The translations under genes were made by a program, and so were the position numbers. A stretch of DNA of 64,000 nucleotides from NCBI GenBank assembly GCA_028583405.1, contig CM053244.1, positions 2,031,607 through 2,095,606 on the forward strand, read 5' to 3'. This document shows positions 1 to 10,660 of the stretch, piece by piece; the first letter of the stretch is position 1; each line of letters begins with the position of its first letter. This DNA is from Pogonophryne albipinna (Eukaryota; Chordata; Actinopteri; Perciformes; Artedidraconidae). The notes below the pieces were generated by a model. The model was not told the DNA's origin. It searched no databases and worked only from the letters and a program-made list of their open reading frames with translations.

Positions 1-675
1 AGTTTTCAGTCTGCGCCGGAAGGTGTGTAAGCTATCTGCTGTCCTGATGTCAATGGGGAGCTCAATCCACCATTTTGGAGCCAGGATAGCAAACCCACGT
101 GTTTTTGCTGATGGGAACTTGGGTCCCCTTGGCAGCGAGGGTGCAGCGAGCCGTTTGGTTGATGCAGAGCGGAGTGCACGTGCTGGGGTGTACGGTTTAA
201 CCATGTCCTGGATGTAGGAAGGGCCAGATCCATTCGCAGCATGGTACGCAAGTACCATTGTCTTGAAGTGGATTCTAGCAGTTACCGGAAGCCAGTGGAG
301 GGAGCGGAGGAGCGGCGTGGTGTGGGAGAATTTAGGAAGGTTGAAGACCAGACGAGCCGCTGCATTCTGGATGAGCTGCAGAGGTCGGATGGCACATGCA
401 GGTAGACCAGCCAGGAGGGAGTTGCAGTAGTCTAGGCGTGAGATGACGAGAGCCTGGACCAGAACCTGCGTCGCTTTCTGGGTCAGCTGGGGACGTATCC
501 TCCTGATGTTGTAAAGCGTGTATCTGCAGCAGCGGGTTGTAGCAGCTATGTTTGCAGTGAAGGACAGGTTGTTATCTAGGATCACACCCAGATTCCTTGC
601 AGTCTGAGTCGGGGAAACAACAGAGGTGCCGATGTTGATTGTTAGGTCAAGAGTGGGACAATCTTTTCCCGGAAG

Positions 676-680
676 GAAAA
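676..680. repeat. Target-site duplication GAAAA (left)
   Basis: It matches GAAAA at 1275-1279 on the other side of the solo LTR. Confidence 0.85.
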
Positions 681-1274
681 TGTAAGGATGTGCAGTTTTC
701 CCTCCTTCCTCAATTCACCTCCGCAGCTGCTACTCATCTTCCTGATTATCTACTCACCCACACCTGCTTAAATACCCGGCTTCCTCATCCAGTATTCACC
801 AGTTCGTCGTGGAAGATACACTGGTAACACGTAGTGATTTCTAGAAAACTAAACCTAGTTTCCAAGTCTAAGTTTTATACTAAACCTGTATTTCTCTGCC
901 CAGAATCCGTCAACTACTCTGCCTGCCACGTCCAGCCAACACCACCTCGTCAGCGAACCTCGGATTATTATCACTACCAGCTCCAGCCTGCTCACTCTAT
1001 TGAACTCTGATTCCCCGGCTCATCTTACCCGTGTTCCGCTGCAAATCTCCGAACCCCGGCTCCAGCCTGCTCTCTCCGACATCCTCCGGATCATCAACTA
1101 CGGACCTCCACTCTCCCCCCCCCCCCAGTAATTCCCAGATCCGGATTAGTAATTCCCCAGCAGTATGGTGTGAGTTTTGAATTGGAAATAAATCATTTTA
1201 CTTCCATACTCACGTCTCCTCTCTTCCGTGCTTGTATTGAGGGTTCAGCCTGTAAGCGCTCCTTGAGCGTAACA
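681..1274 (+). mobile_element. Solo LTR (Ty3/Gypsy-like) inserted in the LINE
   Basis: A 594-bp segment starts TGTAAGG and ends GTAACA, and is flanked by the perfect 5-bp direct repeat GAAAA (676-680 and 1275-1279). Removing it plus one GAAAA restores the LINE sequence seen in the uninterrupted copy near 8826-8850, apart from one mismatch. It has a TATA-like TTAAATA near 769 and an AATAAA polyadenylation signal at 1187-1192, both on the plus strand. There is no internal coding region and no second LTR, which fits a solo LTR left by LTR-LTR recombination. The superfamily is inferred from TG/CA ends and TSD length only. Confidence 0.88.
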
Positions 1275-1507
1275 GAAAAGCAGTTCAGTCTTGTCAAGGT
1301 TGAGCTTGAGGTGATGAGCAGACATCCACTGAGAGATGTCAGCTAGACAAGCAGAGATGCGTGCGACGACCTGGGTCTCTGAGCGGGGAAAGGACAGAAT
1401 TAATTGGGTGTCGTCAGCGTAGCATTGGTATGAAAAACCATGCGGGCTAATGACAGATCCGAGCGAGTTTGTGTACAAGGAGAAGAGGAGGGGACCAAGA
1501 ACAGGGT

Positions 1508-1663
1508 GACTGGTTGTCTACATGATGTGGCCTGACGACATGGCCACTGTCATACAGATCATAAATCAAAGCCCTTGATTGGTCTCTGTGTGTCATTCAA
1601 GCTTGGGATAACCTCAGCTCAGGTGAGATAAAGGACTCTCTGAGTGTTTAGATAGTTAACTTA
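1508..1663. repeat. Left half of an older host repeat split by the big LINE
   Basis: The last 65 bases or so match the reverse complement of about 34925-34990 (shared blocks GATAAAGGACTCT and GTGTTTAGATAGTT). The matching right half lies at about 10588-10655. This is the host repeat into which LINE-A (1664-10585) inserted. It appears related to the internal part of the hAT at 33374-35539. No coding sequence is seen. Confidence 0.65.
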
Positions 1664-2117
1664 GGCAAGGCAAGTTTATTTATATAGCACCTTTCAACAC
1701 AAGGCAATTCAAAGTGCTTTACAAAAAATGAAAGACATTAAGAAAATGGCATTTAAAAATCAGTCATTAAAAAGAAAAGATAATAAGATAAACATTAAAA
1801 GATATGTTTACATAAGTTACAGTGCAGTTTAAGATGTGAATAGTTCAATTAAAAGCAGCGGCAAAAAGAAAAGTCTTTAGTCTGGATTTAAAAGTAGTCA
1901 GAGTTGCAGCGGACCTGCAGGTTTCTGGGAGTGTGTTCCAGATATTTGGAGCATAATAACTAAATGCTGCTTTACCATGTTTAGTTCTGACTCTGGGGAC
2001 AGAAAGCTGACCAGTCCCTGAAGACCTGAGAGATCTGGATGTTTCATAATTTAGATATTTTTAGAAATGTATTTTGGGCCTAAACCATTCAAAGCTTTAT
2101 AAACCAGCAGCAGTATT

Positions 2118-3474
2118 TTAAAATATATTCTTTGACACACAGGAAACCAGTGTAAAGACTTCACCATTACAGTCGTCCAGTCTACTGAAGATAAAAGCAT
2201 GGACAAGTTTTTCCAAATCCTGCTGTGACATTAGTCTTTTAATCCTAGATATATTCTTTAGGTGATAGTAGGCTGATTTAGTAACTGTTTTAATGTGACT
2301 GTTGAAACTCAGGTCAGAGTCCATGACTACACCTAGATTTCTGGCTTTATCTGTTGTTTTGAACATTGCAGACTGAAGCTCAGCGCTAACTTTTATACGT
2401 TCTGCCTTGGCTCCAAAAACCATTACCTCAGTTTTATCTTTGTTTAATTGGAGAAAGTTCTGACACATCCTGTCATTGATTTGTTCAATGCACTTACTCA
2501 GTGTTTGAATTGGAGCATAGTCTCCTGGTGAAATTGTTACGTAAATGTGTGTGTCATCCGCATAGCTATGGTAACTTATTTTGTTGTTTTTCATTATCTG
2601 AGCCAGTGGTAGCATGTAGATGTTAAAGAGAAGAGGCCCCAAGATGGAGCCTTGAGGTAACCCACATGTCATATTTGTCAACTCACATTGACAATGTTTT
2701 TGTATTTACCTATAGAAACAACGTTTTTTATGTCCTTTAAGTAGGATTCAAACCAATTTAGAACTGTTTCCAAAAGTCCCACCCAGTTTTCTAGTCGGTC
2801 TAGTAATGTCAAACACAGCACTGAGATCTAATAATACTAACACTGAAGTTCTGCCACTGTCTGTGTTTAAGTGGATGTCATTGAAGACCTTTACAAGAGC
2901 AGTCTCAGTGCTGTGGTTTGGACGAAAGCCTGACTGGAACACATCAAAACAGTTATTTAAATGCAAGAAGTTACTCAACTGTTGAAAAACAACTTTTTCA
3001 ATGATTTTACCTAGAAATGGCAGGTTTGATATGGGCCTGTAATTGTTCATTACTGAAGCATCTAGATTATTCTTTTTTAAGAGCGGTTTAATGACTGCAG
3101 TTTTCAGGGCCTGTGGAAAAATACCTGAGTGAAGAGATTCGTTTACTATATGAAGTAGATCTGAGGCCATGCAACGAAAAACATCCTGTTGGAATAATAT
3201 CAAGGCAGCAGGAGGAGGATTTCAGGAGTTGAATAATGTCCTCTAGGTTTTTATCATTAATCTGATGGAATTGTGTCATGGTGTTTGAATTGATATTAGG
3301 TGGACATAGGGACAACACATTTGCTGTACCTGATGCAGAGGCACTGACTGCTTGTCTGATTTTCCGAATGTTGTCAGTGAAGAAGGAGGCAAAATCATTG
3401 CACGCCCTGGTGGATAGAAATTCAGAGGCTACTGACACTGGGGGATGAGTTAGTCTGTCGACGGTAGCAAACAA
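2118..3474 (-). pseudogene. LINE-A reverse transcriptase domain (degenerate)
   Basis: Reverse-transcriptase blocks are visible in order: [68 protein letters not shown] (near 2550-2560), LQLNKDKTE and NLGVVMDSDLSF. RT copies the element's RNA into DNA at a nicked target. The coding frame is broken: the segments at 3474-3088 and 3203-2748 overlap in different frames, the DLSAVFD block is followed by a deletion, and the thumb region after RLDDCN is missing. It belongs to the L2/CR1 group by motif style. No activity is expected. Confidence 0.85.
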
Positions 3475-3521
3475 GGCACGTGCGTTGTTTTTGGTAATGA
3501 TGCCAGAGAAGAAAGACTGTC

Positions 3522-4135
3522 ATGCGTTTTTCAATTCCAAATTATAAAGGCCAAGTCTCTCTTTATAGATTTCAAAGTGCACCTGGAGATTTGTTTTTCG
3601 CCACCTACGTTCAGCTTTTCGACAACTTTTTCTGTTCTCACGGTCATGGTCTTTCTCCTCCAGAGAGTGCAACATCAGTCACCACAACCTTAGAGATATT
3701 CAGACCCTTTGAGATAATTAAGTCCAAAGTGTGCCCCTTATTGTGCGTGGGCTCCGTCACATGCTGAGTCAGTCCATAGCTATCAAGAACACAAAACAGT
3801 TATTTAGCCCCTCTGTCCAGGGGGTTGTCAACATGGATGTTAAAATCACCAACAATGACTAGACGGTCAAAGTCAATACACACTATAGACAGCAGTTCAG
3901 TAAAGTCATCAAAAAAGCTTGCACAGTATTTGGGTGGTCTATAGATATTTAGGAACAGAGCTCGAGAGGAGCATTTCAGCTGAAGGGCCACATATTCAAA
4001 AGAAGCAAAGTTCCCATAAGATGTCTTCCTGCATTGAATGGAATCATTGAACAAAATAGCAACTCCACCCCCTTTCTTATGCATTCTTTCCTGACTCATA
4101 AAACTAAAGTTGGGAGGGGTTGATTCGATAAGAAC
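3522..4135 (-). pseudogene. LINE-A endonuclease domain, C-terminal part
   Basis: The reading at 4099-3800 contains KKGGGVAILFNDS, NIYRPPK and VIVGDFNIHVDNP, the hallmark blocks of the APE-type endonuclease of L2/CR1 LINEs. The blocks THNKGHTLDLIIS follow in another frame near 3730. The N-terminal part of the domain continues at 5470-5141 beyond the inserted hAT. There are frameshifts around 3790 and downstream of 3660. Confidence 0.82.
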
Positions 4136-5140
4136 TAGGGATCGATCGATATGGCTTTTTCAAGGCCGATACCGATTATTAGTAATCAAGGAGACCGATA
4201 ACCGATACACATTTGCTGTAAAATCAGAAAATCTTGGTGTCAAAATGTAGAATAACACAAACTCCAACACAACTTATTTGAAATGCATTTAAGGATATAT
4301 TATGTTTAATGAACTTTTAAACATCTTACAACTGGTTTCCTCTCTGTGCCCTTTTTTTTAGTGCAGCAATCTGCAATGAGTTAGAGAGAGACAGAGAGTT
4401 AAAAGTGGGGCTGCAGGCTGACATGCTTAACTAACAATAATGCTTAATTTATTATATCAAAACAATGCCTGTCTATCTAGCATAGCATCCCAATAAGCTG
4501 CTAGCAACTGTAAAACACTAGTGCTAGCTAATGTTTTGCAAAATATTAAAAGTGAGGCTATTACAGTAGAACTAACGTTAGTCTAGTAGCCTCACTTCTA
4601 ATATTTTGCTAAACATTTGCTAGATACATGTTGGCTAGCTAATGAGCTTCACATATCAATCTGAAAAACGCCGAGGCTCCCCTCCGCACCACAGTTACTC
4701 TGCTGCGAGACGCTGCACGCACCCCCAACTCTGACTGACTTCCCGCGTCCCTGTGTAACTGGGAAACTGATAGAATTGGATCATAAGATCGTGGTGTTTT
4801 TGCAACTTCAGCATAGGGGATTGGGATGTTTATTGAACTTGGGCTTTGAACTGATTTACCTTCGAAACACATGTATGGCTCTGCCGCTCAGCGCTGCCGC
4901 TTGCTTCAGTCTGTGTCTGCGTTCTTCGCACCTGCCTGTAATCTGAGAAGGTCCCGCCTCTCTGGCTGGCTCCCGCTGGGAAAATCTTCAGTATTGATTG
5001 ACACTTCAGTAATAGCCTATCAGATAGCGCTGTGGGCGGGACATTGCTCGTGTACAGAGTGGTGACTGCAGCCAGAGAAACGGCCGCATCAGAGCCAAAG
5101 ATGTATCGGTAATTTTATTTAAAAAAAGGCCGATACCCTA
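4136..5140. mobile_element. hAT-1: non-autonomous hAT with 8-bp TSD
   Basis: A 1005-bp insertion within the LINE-A endonuclease is flanked by the perfect 8-bp duplication ATAAGAAC (4128-4135 and 5141-5148). The ends are TAGGG and CCCTA, and just inside both lie copies of GGCCGATACC in opposite orientation. An 8-bp TSD is the hAT hallmark. No transposase domain was recognised in the interior; the reading frames at 4639-4872 and 4871-5065 look like chance. Removing it plus one TSD joins the endonuclease blocks TETWIEQNNSAAVLI and SQERMHKKGGG. Confidence 0.88.
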
Positions 5141-5545
5141 ATAAGAACAGCTGCACTGTTATTTTGTTCAATCCAAGTTTCCGTTAAAAACATAAAATCG
5201 AGATTGTGCTCAGTGATAAAATCATTGATTAAAAACGTTTTTCCTGCCAAAGACCTGACATTTAATAAAGCTAGTTTAAGTTTGTTAAATACACTATCAG
5301 TCAGATTTTTTGTGACAAGCTGTGGCTGACATGGAATCACTGCTAAATTTGATAAACTCACACAAACGTTTGAACACTTCCTGTTTCTAAGCTGATTCAC
5401 CGCTCTTAATCTATTACCTATCAACACAGATATCGGCAAAGCTACAGGCAGGCAGGGCCCCGGAATGTCCTGGAAAGACTGCCATACGCCCTTGAGCCTG
5501 GACCCAGCACATATCAGTAAGAGTTTGTTGCGTTTTGTACACACA
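5141..5545 (-). pseudogene. LINE-A endonuclease domain, N-terminal part
   Basis: The minus reading contains LALLNVRSLAGKTFLINDF and LDFMFLTETWIEQ, the first conserved blocks of the APE-like endonuclease (catalytic Asn in NVRS and Glu in TETW). The upstream part is a basic linker. The hAT at 4136-5140 cuts the frame after NSAAVLI. Proteins of this type nick the chromosomal target for target-primed reverse transcription. Confidence 0.82.
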
Positions 5546-5549
5546 CATC

Positions 5550-5840
5550 CTTATCAGGCTTCGGAGACTGCAGATGCTTTCTTGAAGGGGGGGAGGTGGG
5601 TTAGCTTAACCCTAACCCAATATACAGGATCTTCTCAGCCAAGTCAGAGACCATATCCTTGGGAAAACAGAGTACTTTGGTGTTGTTCTTACGACACAGA
5701 CTTTTTACATCTCTTACAGCAGAGTCACCCACAATCAGAGTTTCAGGCCCAGCCGTTAGCTTTCCCTCTAGCCTTTTACTTTTGGAGTAGCTATTGGTCC
5801 TTACCCTGCTGTGTGAAGAGGACAGGTTATCCAGGTCATC
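5550..5840 (-). pseudogene. LINE-A ORF1, esterase-like C-terminal part
   Basis: The minus frame reads SDDLDNLSSSHSRVR, then a basic linker, then ETLIVGDSAVRDVKSL and VLCFPKDMVSDLAEKIL. The GDS motif followed by a hydrophobic strand resembles block I of the SGNH esterase domain found in ORF1 of CR1/L2 LINEs. The frame ends prematurely near 5600. The N-terminal part of the same ORF1 lies at 9805-10327 across the 4-kb hAT. Confidence 0.72.
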
Positions 5841-5875
5841 AGAAAGAGCAGTAGCGTGGCGTGGGGAAAAATGCC

Positions 5876-5912
5876 CCACCCCCCCGACCCATTTTTTGGG
5901 TCGGGGGGGTGG
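5876..5912. repeat. Perfect GC-rich hairpin in hAT-2
   Basis: Two 16-bp arms (5876-5891 and 5897-5912) of the type CCACCCCCCCGACCCA are separated by five T. They are exact reverse complements. The hairpin lies subterminally in hAT-2. Confidence 0.85.
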
Positions 5913-6073
5913 TCAATAACGTAACCAGATGAGTGATTACAGCGTCCGGTATCATTTTACACACATTTGTATCACACAGATGCAGGACTTGCACACGCCT
6001 GTTATCTAACCGAAAGGTCTGCATGCACTCTCCAGCTGAAACTCTCTCCTTATTAATTTAAGCATTTTACTTA

Positions 6074-6441
6074 TTAATGTATGCAGACAATCACACAATC
6101 TATGTGATTTTTGGATTTACCGTGCCTCTCAATTGCCCGTGACAGGTTGGCAAGGTCGATGAATCCTGAAGTTGCCCAAGGATTGTTCAGGGAGCATGAA
6201 TCCTTGTCAAAAAGAAGACATGGCCAGCAAAATAGACGCTGAAGTTTAGCGCTTCCAATTAGCCACTCCGTGCGGACATAATTGTCCTCATTGAAGGTCC
6301 GATTCTCTCCCTTTTTCCTCTGTGTACACACAGCTCGAGTGCGGGCTTTGGCCTGTCATCTGATTTAATTTTTAGTTGCTGCTGTAGCGGAAGTTTAGTA
6401 AAGTTATGTTTGATTAAGTACGCCAAATCTCCACCCTCCAT
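6074..6441 (-). pseudogene. hAT transposase fragment: TTF-type zinc finger
   Basis: The minus frames contain FTKLPLQQQLKIKSDDRPKP and then, after a one-frame shift near 6310, NRTFNEDNYVRTEWLIGS, LFCWPCLLFD, NPWATSGFIDLANLSRAIE and RHGKSKNHI. This order (W, C-x2-C, aromatic and final H-x5-H-like spacing) is that of the TTF zinc finger at the N-terminus of ZMYM1-like hAT transposases. It binds transposon ends in intact members. Only this part survives and the DDE/RNase H-like domain is absent. Confidence 0.75.
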
Positions 6442-6884
6442 AATGCTTAATTTGCTTGATAATTTCTAATGGCGGTGATGACAGTTACAGTATTAAAACT
6501 GATGTTGATGTGATTTGATTGGATGGCAGTGTCCAATCAAATCGCCAGCCGCCAGCCGCCTCTGAAGGGAAGCAAGAGGCGGCTGGCTTCCCTTGGCATG
6601 GCCCTGACCAATCACAGGTTGGCAGGGGCATCATGTGGGCCTCATCTGATTGGTCAATCCCTCCATTTTTTTTCACCAAGGGAAGCCAGATTCGGGTGGC
6701 CTCCTCTCGCAACAGTGAGTGCAATCTACTGTTTCACCATAACATCTAGAGGGGCTCTGTTTGTTTCACTCTTTGTAAAATACTCAATGAGAATGGGGGA
6801 GAGACGGGCCGGCAGCAACACACAGCAAAGGAGAATTATCGAAACAAAACAAAGTGTTTTTATTTATTTATTTAAATTATAACT

Positions 6885-9739
6885 CCAGCATATTCCTTCT
6901 CCCATACACCCAGACCCACTGGCAGAGGAGGTGGCACTGGTCTCCTGCTCTCTCCCAAATGGAGCTTTTCCCTCTTCAAGCTACCTAACTTCACTCCTTC
7001 CACCTTTGAATTCCATGCCGTCACAGTAACCCATCCTATACAATTAACCATTGTTGTTCTCTACCGTCCACCAGGCGCCTTGGGGGACTTCTTGGAGGAT
7101 TTAGATAATCTCCTCTCACACATCCCTGAAACTGGCCCTCCCGCTGTACTTCTCGGAGACTTCAACCTCCAGACAGGGAAGATAGACGAACTAACATCTC
7201 TGTTAACCGCCTTTGCTTTCTCACTGTCTCCGTCCCCACCAACTCATAAAGCTGGCAATGTCCTTGATCTCATATTCTCAAGGAACTGCACTACTTCTAA
7301 CCTCTCTGTAAACCCGCTCCACACATCCGATCACTTCTTCATTTCATTCTCTCTACCCCTTTCCAAACATAACAAACTAATCTCTTCTCATCCTGTACCT
7401 GTCCGCCGTAACCTTCGTTCCCTCTCCCCCTCTACCTCATCGGTGCTCTCAGCCCTCCCTTCCTCTGACTCGTTCCAACTCCTGCCTCCAAACTCTGCTG
7501 CAGAAACTCTCCTCTCTACTCTCTCATCCTCTCTGGACTCTCTCTGTCCTCTCACATCTCGGCAGGCTCGTCAGTCCCCTCCTGCTCCCTGGCTAAATGA
7601 TGCACTACGTGCTAATAGAACCGTCCTTCGGGCAGCAGAGCGGAAATGGTGGAAATCCAAACACTGTGACGACCTCCTAACCTATCAGGCTCTCCTCTCC
7701 TCTTTCTCTGCTTCCATCTCACAGGCAAAAAGCACTTTCTTTCAAGATAAGATCCAATCTTCCTATTCCAATCCCAAAAAACTATTTTCCATCTTCTCCA
7801 CCCTCTTGGACCCTCCAAAAGCCCCTTCCCCCTCCTCCCTTCTGTCAAGCGACTTTGTTAACCACTTTGAAAAAAAGGTTGATGATATTCGCTCTTCTTT
7901 TTCTGACTCACCTCTACTCACCGCTGGGTCACCAGACCCTCCTTTCACCCACACACTGACCTCCTTTTCCCCTCTCTCTCCAAGTGAGGTTCTTACCCTC
8001 ATTACCTCTGCCCGCCCTACCACCTGTCCTCTGGACCCTATCCCTTCAAACCTCCTTCAGACTATCGCTCCTGATATTCTACCGTTTCTCACCCATTTCA
8101 TCAACACTTCTCTAACTTCTGGTCACTTTCCAAACAGTCTCAAGGAGGCAAGAGTAAACCCTCTCCTAAAGAAACCCACTCTCAACCCGTCTGATGTTAT
8201 AAACTACAGGCCTGTCTCTCTCCTCCCGTTCCTGTCTAAAACACTTGAACGCGCTGTCTTTAAACAACTCTCCTGTTATCTCCATCAGAACAACCTTCTG
8301 GATCCGCACCAGTCTGGTTTCAAGGCAGGTCACTCCACAGAAACTGCTCTCATTGCTGTCACTGAGGAACTGCACACTGCTAAAGCAGCCTCCCTCTCCT
8401 CTGTCATCATCCTGCTGGACCTGTCTGCTGCATTCGACACGGTGAATCATCAGATCCTCCTTCGCACTCTCCAAGAACTTGGAGTTTCAGGCTCTGCACT
8501 TTCCCTCCTCACCTCATACCTCAAAGACCGCACCTACAGGGTTACTTGGAGAGGGTCCGAGTCCGACCCTTGTCAATTAACTACAGGGGTCCCTCAGGGC
8601 TCTGTTCTTGGTCCCCTCCTCTTCTCCTTGTACACAAACTCGCTCGGATCAGTCATTAGCCCGCACGGTTTTTCATACCACTGCTACGCTGACGACACCC
8701 AATTAATTCTGTCCTTTCCCCGCTCAGAGACCCAGGTCGTCACACGCATCTCTGCTTGTCTAGCTGACATCTCTCAGTGGATGTCTGCTCATCACCTCAA
8801 GCTCAACCTTGACAAGACTGAACTGCTTTTTCTTCCGGGAAAAGATTGTCCCACTCTTGACCTAACAATCAACATCGGCACCTCTGTTGTTTCCCCGACT
8901 CAGACTGCAAGGAATCTGGGTGTGACCCTAGATAACAACCTGTCCTTCACTGCAAACATCGCTGCTACAACCCGCTGCTGCAGTATACACGCTTTACAAC
9001 ATCAGGAGGATGCGTCCCCAGCTGACCCAGAAAGCGACGCAGGTTCTGGTCCAGGCTCTCGTCATCTCACGCCTAGACTACTGCAACTCCCTCCTGGCTG
9101 GTCTACCTGCATGTGCCATCCGACCTCTGCAGCTCATCCAGAATGCAGCTGCTCGCCTGGTCTTCAACCTTCCTAAATTCTCCCACACCACGCCGCTCCT
9201 CCGCTCCCTCCACTGGCTTCCGGTAACTGCTAGAATCCACTTCAAGACAATGGTACTTGCGTACCATGCTGCGAATGGATCTGGCCCTTCCTACATCCAG
9301 GACATGGTTAAACCGTACACCCCAGCACGTGCACTCCGCTCTGCATCAACCAAACGGCTCGCTGCACCCTCGCTGCGAAGGGGACCCAAGTTCCCATCAG
9401 CAAAAACACGTGGGTTTGCTATCCTGGCTCCAAAATGGTGGATTGAGCTCCCCATTGACATCAGGACAGCAGATAGCTTACACACCTTCCGGCGCAGACT
9501 GAAAACTCATCTCTTTCGACTCCACTTCGAGCGATAGAACTATTAACAAAGCACTTATATACTAATAAAGGGCTGGCTTATTTAAAGCCAGTTGAGTAGC
9601 ACTTGAAATGTTTTTGCTCTATGAAGCCTGATGTACTTATATGATTCTGTTTTCTTCAAGTTTCTATTTTGTTGGTCGAACGCACTTATTGTAAGTCGCT
9701 TTGGATAAAAGCGTCAGCTAAATGCAATGTAATGTAATG
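6885..9739 (+). mobile_element. LINE-B: young L2-type LINE, 5'-truncated in the endonuclease
   Basis: It is plus-strand, flanked by TAACT (6880-6884 and 9740-9744). It starts in the endonuclease at SHTPRPTGRGGGTG and ends with a 3' UTR containing GTAAGTCGCTTTGGATAA (about 9691) and a short ATGTA repeat, the tail of L2-clade LINEs that fish SINEs also use. It sits inside hAT-2, so it is younger than hAT-2. The coding part is open from about 6890 to 9176 with a single one-base insertion near 8983. It is the best-preserved LINE of the window. Confidence 0.9.
6890..9537 (+). pseudogene. LINE-B ORF2: endonuclease (partial) and reverse transcriptase
   Basis: The frame begins inside the APE-like endonuclease (RPTGRGGGTG, VVLYRPPG, VLLGDFNLQTG, LDLIFSRNC, TSDHFFISF). 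The N-terminal Asn and Glu blocks are missing. After a linker come the RT blocks: [72 protein letters not shown] (about 8677) and [11 protein letters not shown] one-base insertion near 8983 shifts the frame. The C-terminal part (RLDYCNSLLAGLP, LHWLPVTARIHFKTM, ending FRLHFER) continues at 9010-9537. The plus copy TTG near 7080 is not a real start, because the frame is open upstream. It could only act with proteins supplied by another copy. Confidence 0.88.
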
Positions 9740-9804
9740 TAACTACAATCCGAAAAAACAGGGGAAGCCTGGCTTCCCTTGGCCTCCGGGAGAAAACGCC
9801 ACTG

Positions 9805-10327
9805 AGAAAGAGATCTCCGGTTCTGGGTCAGTGGATTGTATGTGTTCTGGATTGGCACACTCGGTGGTTTAGGAGGATTGTTTGTAGTTCTCCCTTTAGC
9901 AGCTGTCCACAGCTGTTTCCTAGTAGGAATAGGGGTTGAAGAGGCGCTCTTCCTGGGTGATAACAATGCAGGCCAGCCGGTCGCATCACAGATTTTAGAG
10001 CGCTGGGCTCTGCCTGTTGTTCGTCCTCCCAAATCCCATGGAAATGATTTACTCTTCGACCTTGCACCCAGAGAGTTTGAGGGAGGACTACCACTTGTAG
10101 ATTTATTACCCAGTACACAGCCCTCCTGTTCCTTGGAATCCTTGTAGCTGCTAACTAGCTTTGAGTTAGCATGCCTTTGTCCATTATTTTTGCAACACTG
10201 GTAAAGTGGTGTCATTCCAGCCTAGTCCATTCACTTCCGCGTTAACTTCCAACCGTTGCATTTTCATTTCCAACACGGCCATCTTCTGTAGAAGTTTGTG
10301 GAAGTCATCTGTAGAGAATGGAGGCAT
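9805..10327 (-). pseudogene. LINE-A ORF1, N-terminal part
   Basis: The minus frame starts at an ATG (10327-10325) with MPPFSTDDFHKLL and an amphipathic segment, QKMAVLEMKMQRLE, that could be a coiled coil. Stops follow, then a basic, Ser/Pro-rich linker (GRTTNNPPKPPSVP, NTYNPLTQNRRSL). Fish L2-like ORF1 proteins start this way. The frame is cut by hAT-2 after NRRSL and continues at 5840. It binds element RNA in intact copies (family knowledge). Confidence 0.62.
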
Positions 10328-10585
10328 TTTGCTGCTAAATAGCATGCAGTACCAGGCTTTAGCTGTTGCTAGGCCACGCTACTGTAAGGTCATCGTAAAA
10401 ATATTGAAATATGGCTGAAACCCTCCGTCTATTTACGAAGAATAACTGTCCCAGTGATAGGTTAATGTCCAGGAGCCGCTGCTCGAAGTTTTCAGAAAAG
10501 AAAAATAGAAAAACAGCATAAAAAAGTAAGCAGAGGCAAGAGCAAGCAGAAAAGCGTCTGCACTGTAATAAGACTTGCTGAGTGA

Positions 10586-10660
10586 GTTCTAGTCTAAGTT
10601 CTCAGTGGGTCTCAAACGGTTTGGTCACCATTTATGTAAACACATATTTTCATTTGAGAG
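10586..10660. repeat. Right half of the host repeat split by LINE-A
   Basis: The segment TCTAGTCTAAGTTCTCAGTG and onward to about 10655 matches the reverse complement of about 34870-34930, directly continuing the match of 1600-1663. It defines the right insertion boundary of LINE-A. Confidence 0.68.

Larger units (their letters stand above)
1..1507 (-). mobile_element. L2-type LINE copy, 5'-truncated, split by a solo LTR
   Basis: Read on the minus strand, this is the same LINE family as the copy at 6885-9739, and the two are nearly identical base for base. It carries the RT palm region with the YADD box (near 1415-1425), then the C-terminal RT domain with the LDYCN and LHWLPV motifs. The 5' end stops at about 1507, just downstream of the PQGSVLGP block, so no endonuclease remains, as is usual for 5'-truncated LINEs. 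The 3' end runs off the window start. At about 505-530 this copy lacks a one-base insertion found in the 6885-9739 copy, so its RT C-terminus reads in frame. An LTR interrupts it at 681-1274. It is not a functional gene. Confidence 0.9.
5849..9804. mobile_element. hAT-2: hAT element with TTF-finger remnant, carrying a nested LINE
   Basis: The ends are CAGTAGCGTGG and AACGCCACTG, i.e. inverted CAGTRGCGT termini, flanked by the perfect 8-bp duplication AGAAAGAG (5841-5848 and 9805-9812). Joining the flanks restores the LINE-A ORF1 reading LTQNRRSLSDDLDN. Without the nested LINE (6885-9739) the element is about 1.1 kb. It keeps part of a transposase zinc finger on the minus strand near 6074-6440. 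Close to the left end is a perfect hairpin (5876-5912). Confidence 0.9.
1664..10585 (-). mobile_element. LINE-A: near full-length L2/CR1-type LINE, interrupted by two hAT elements
   Basis: Read minus-strand, the order is 5' UTR (about 10585-10328), ORF1 (10327-9805, resuming 5840-5550), endonuclease (5470-5141, resuming 4135-3522), RT (about 3474-2118), degenerate RT C-terminus, then the 3' end. The 3' end at 1664-1730 contains the teleost LINE tail that reads AGTTTATTTATATAGCAC on the plus strand. Without the insertions (4136-5140 and 5849-9804 plus their TSDs) about 3.9 kb remains, close to the usual length for the group. ORF1 and ORF2 carry several frameshifts and stops, and pieces of the RT are missing, so it is dead. 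The flanks rejoin into a sequence that is continuous at about 34.9 kb, which supports both ends. Confidence 0.85.

Noticed and set aside
5595..5620. TTAACCCTAACCC as telomere-like repeat
   Set aside because: Only two partial units inside LINE-A. Too short to mean an interstitial telomere.
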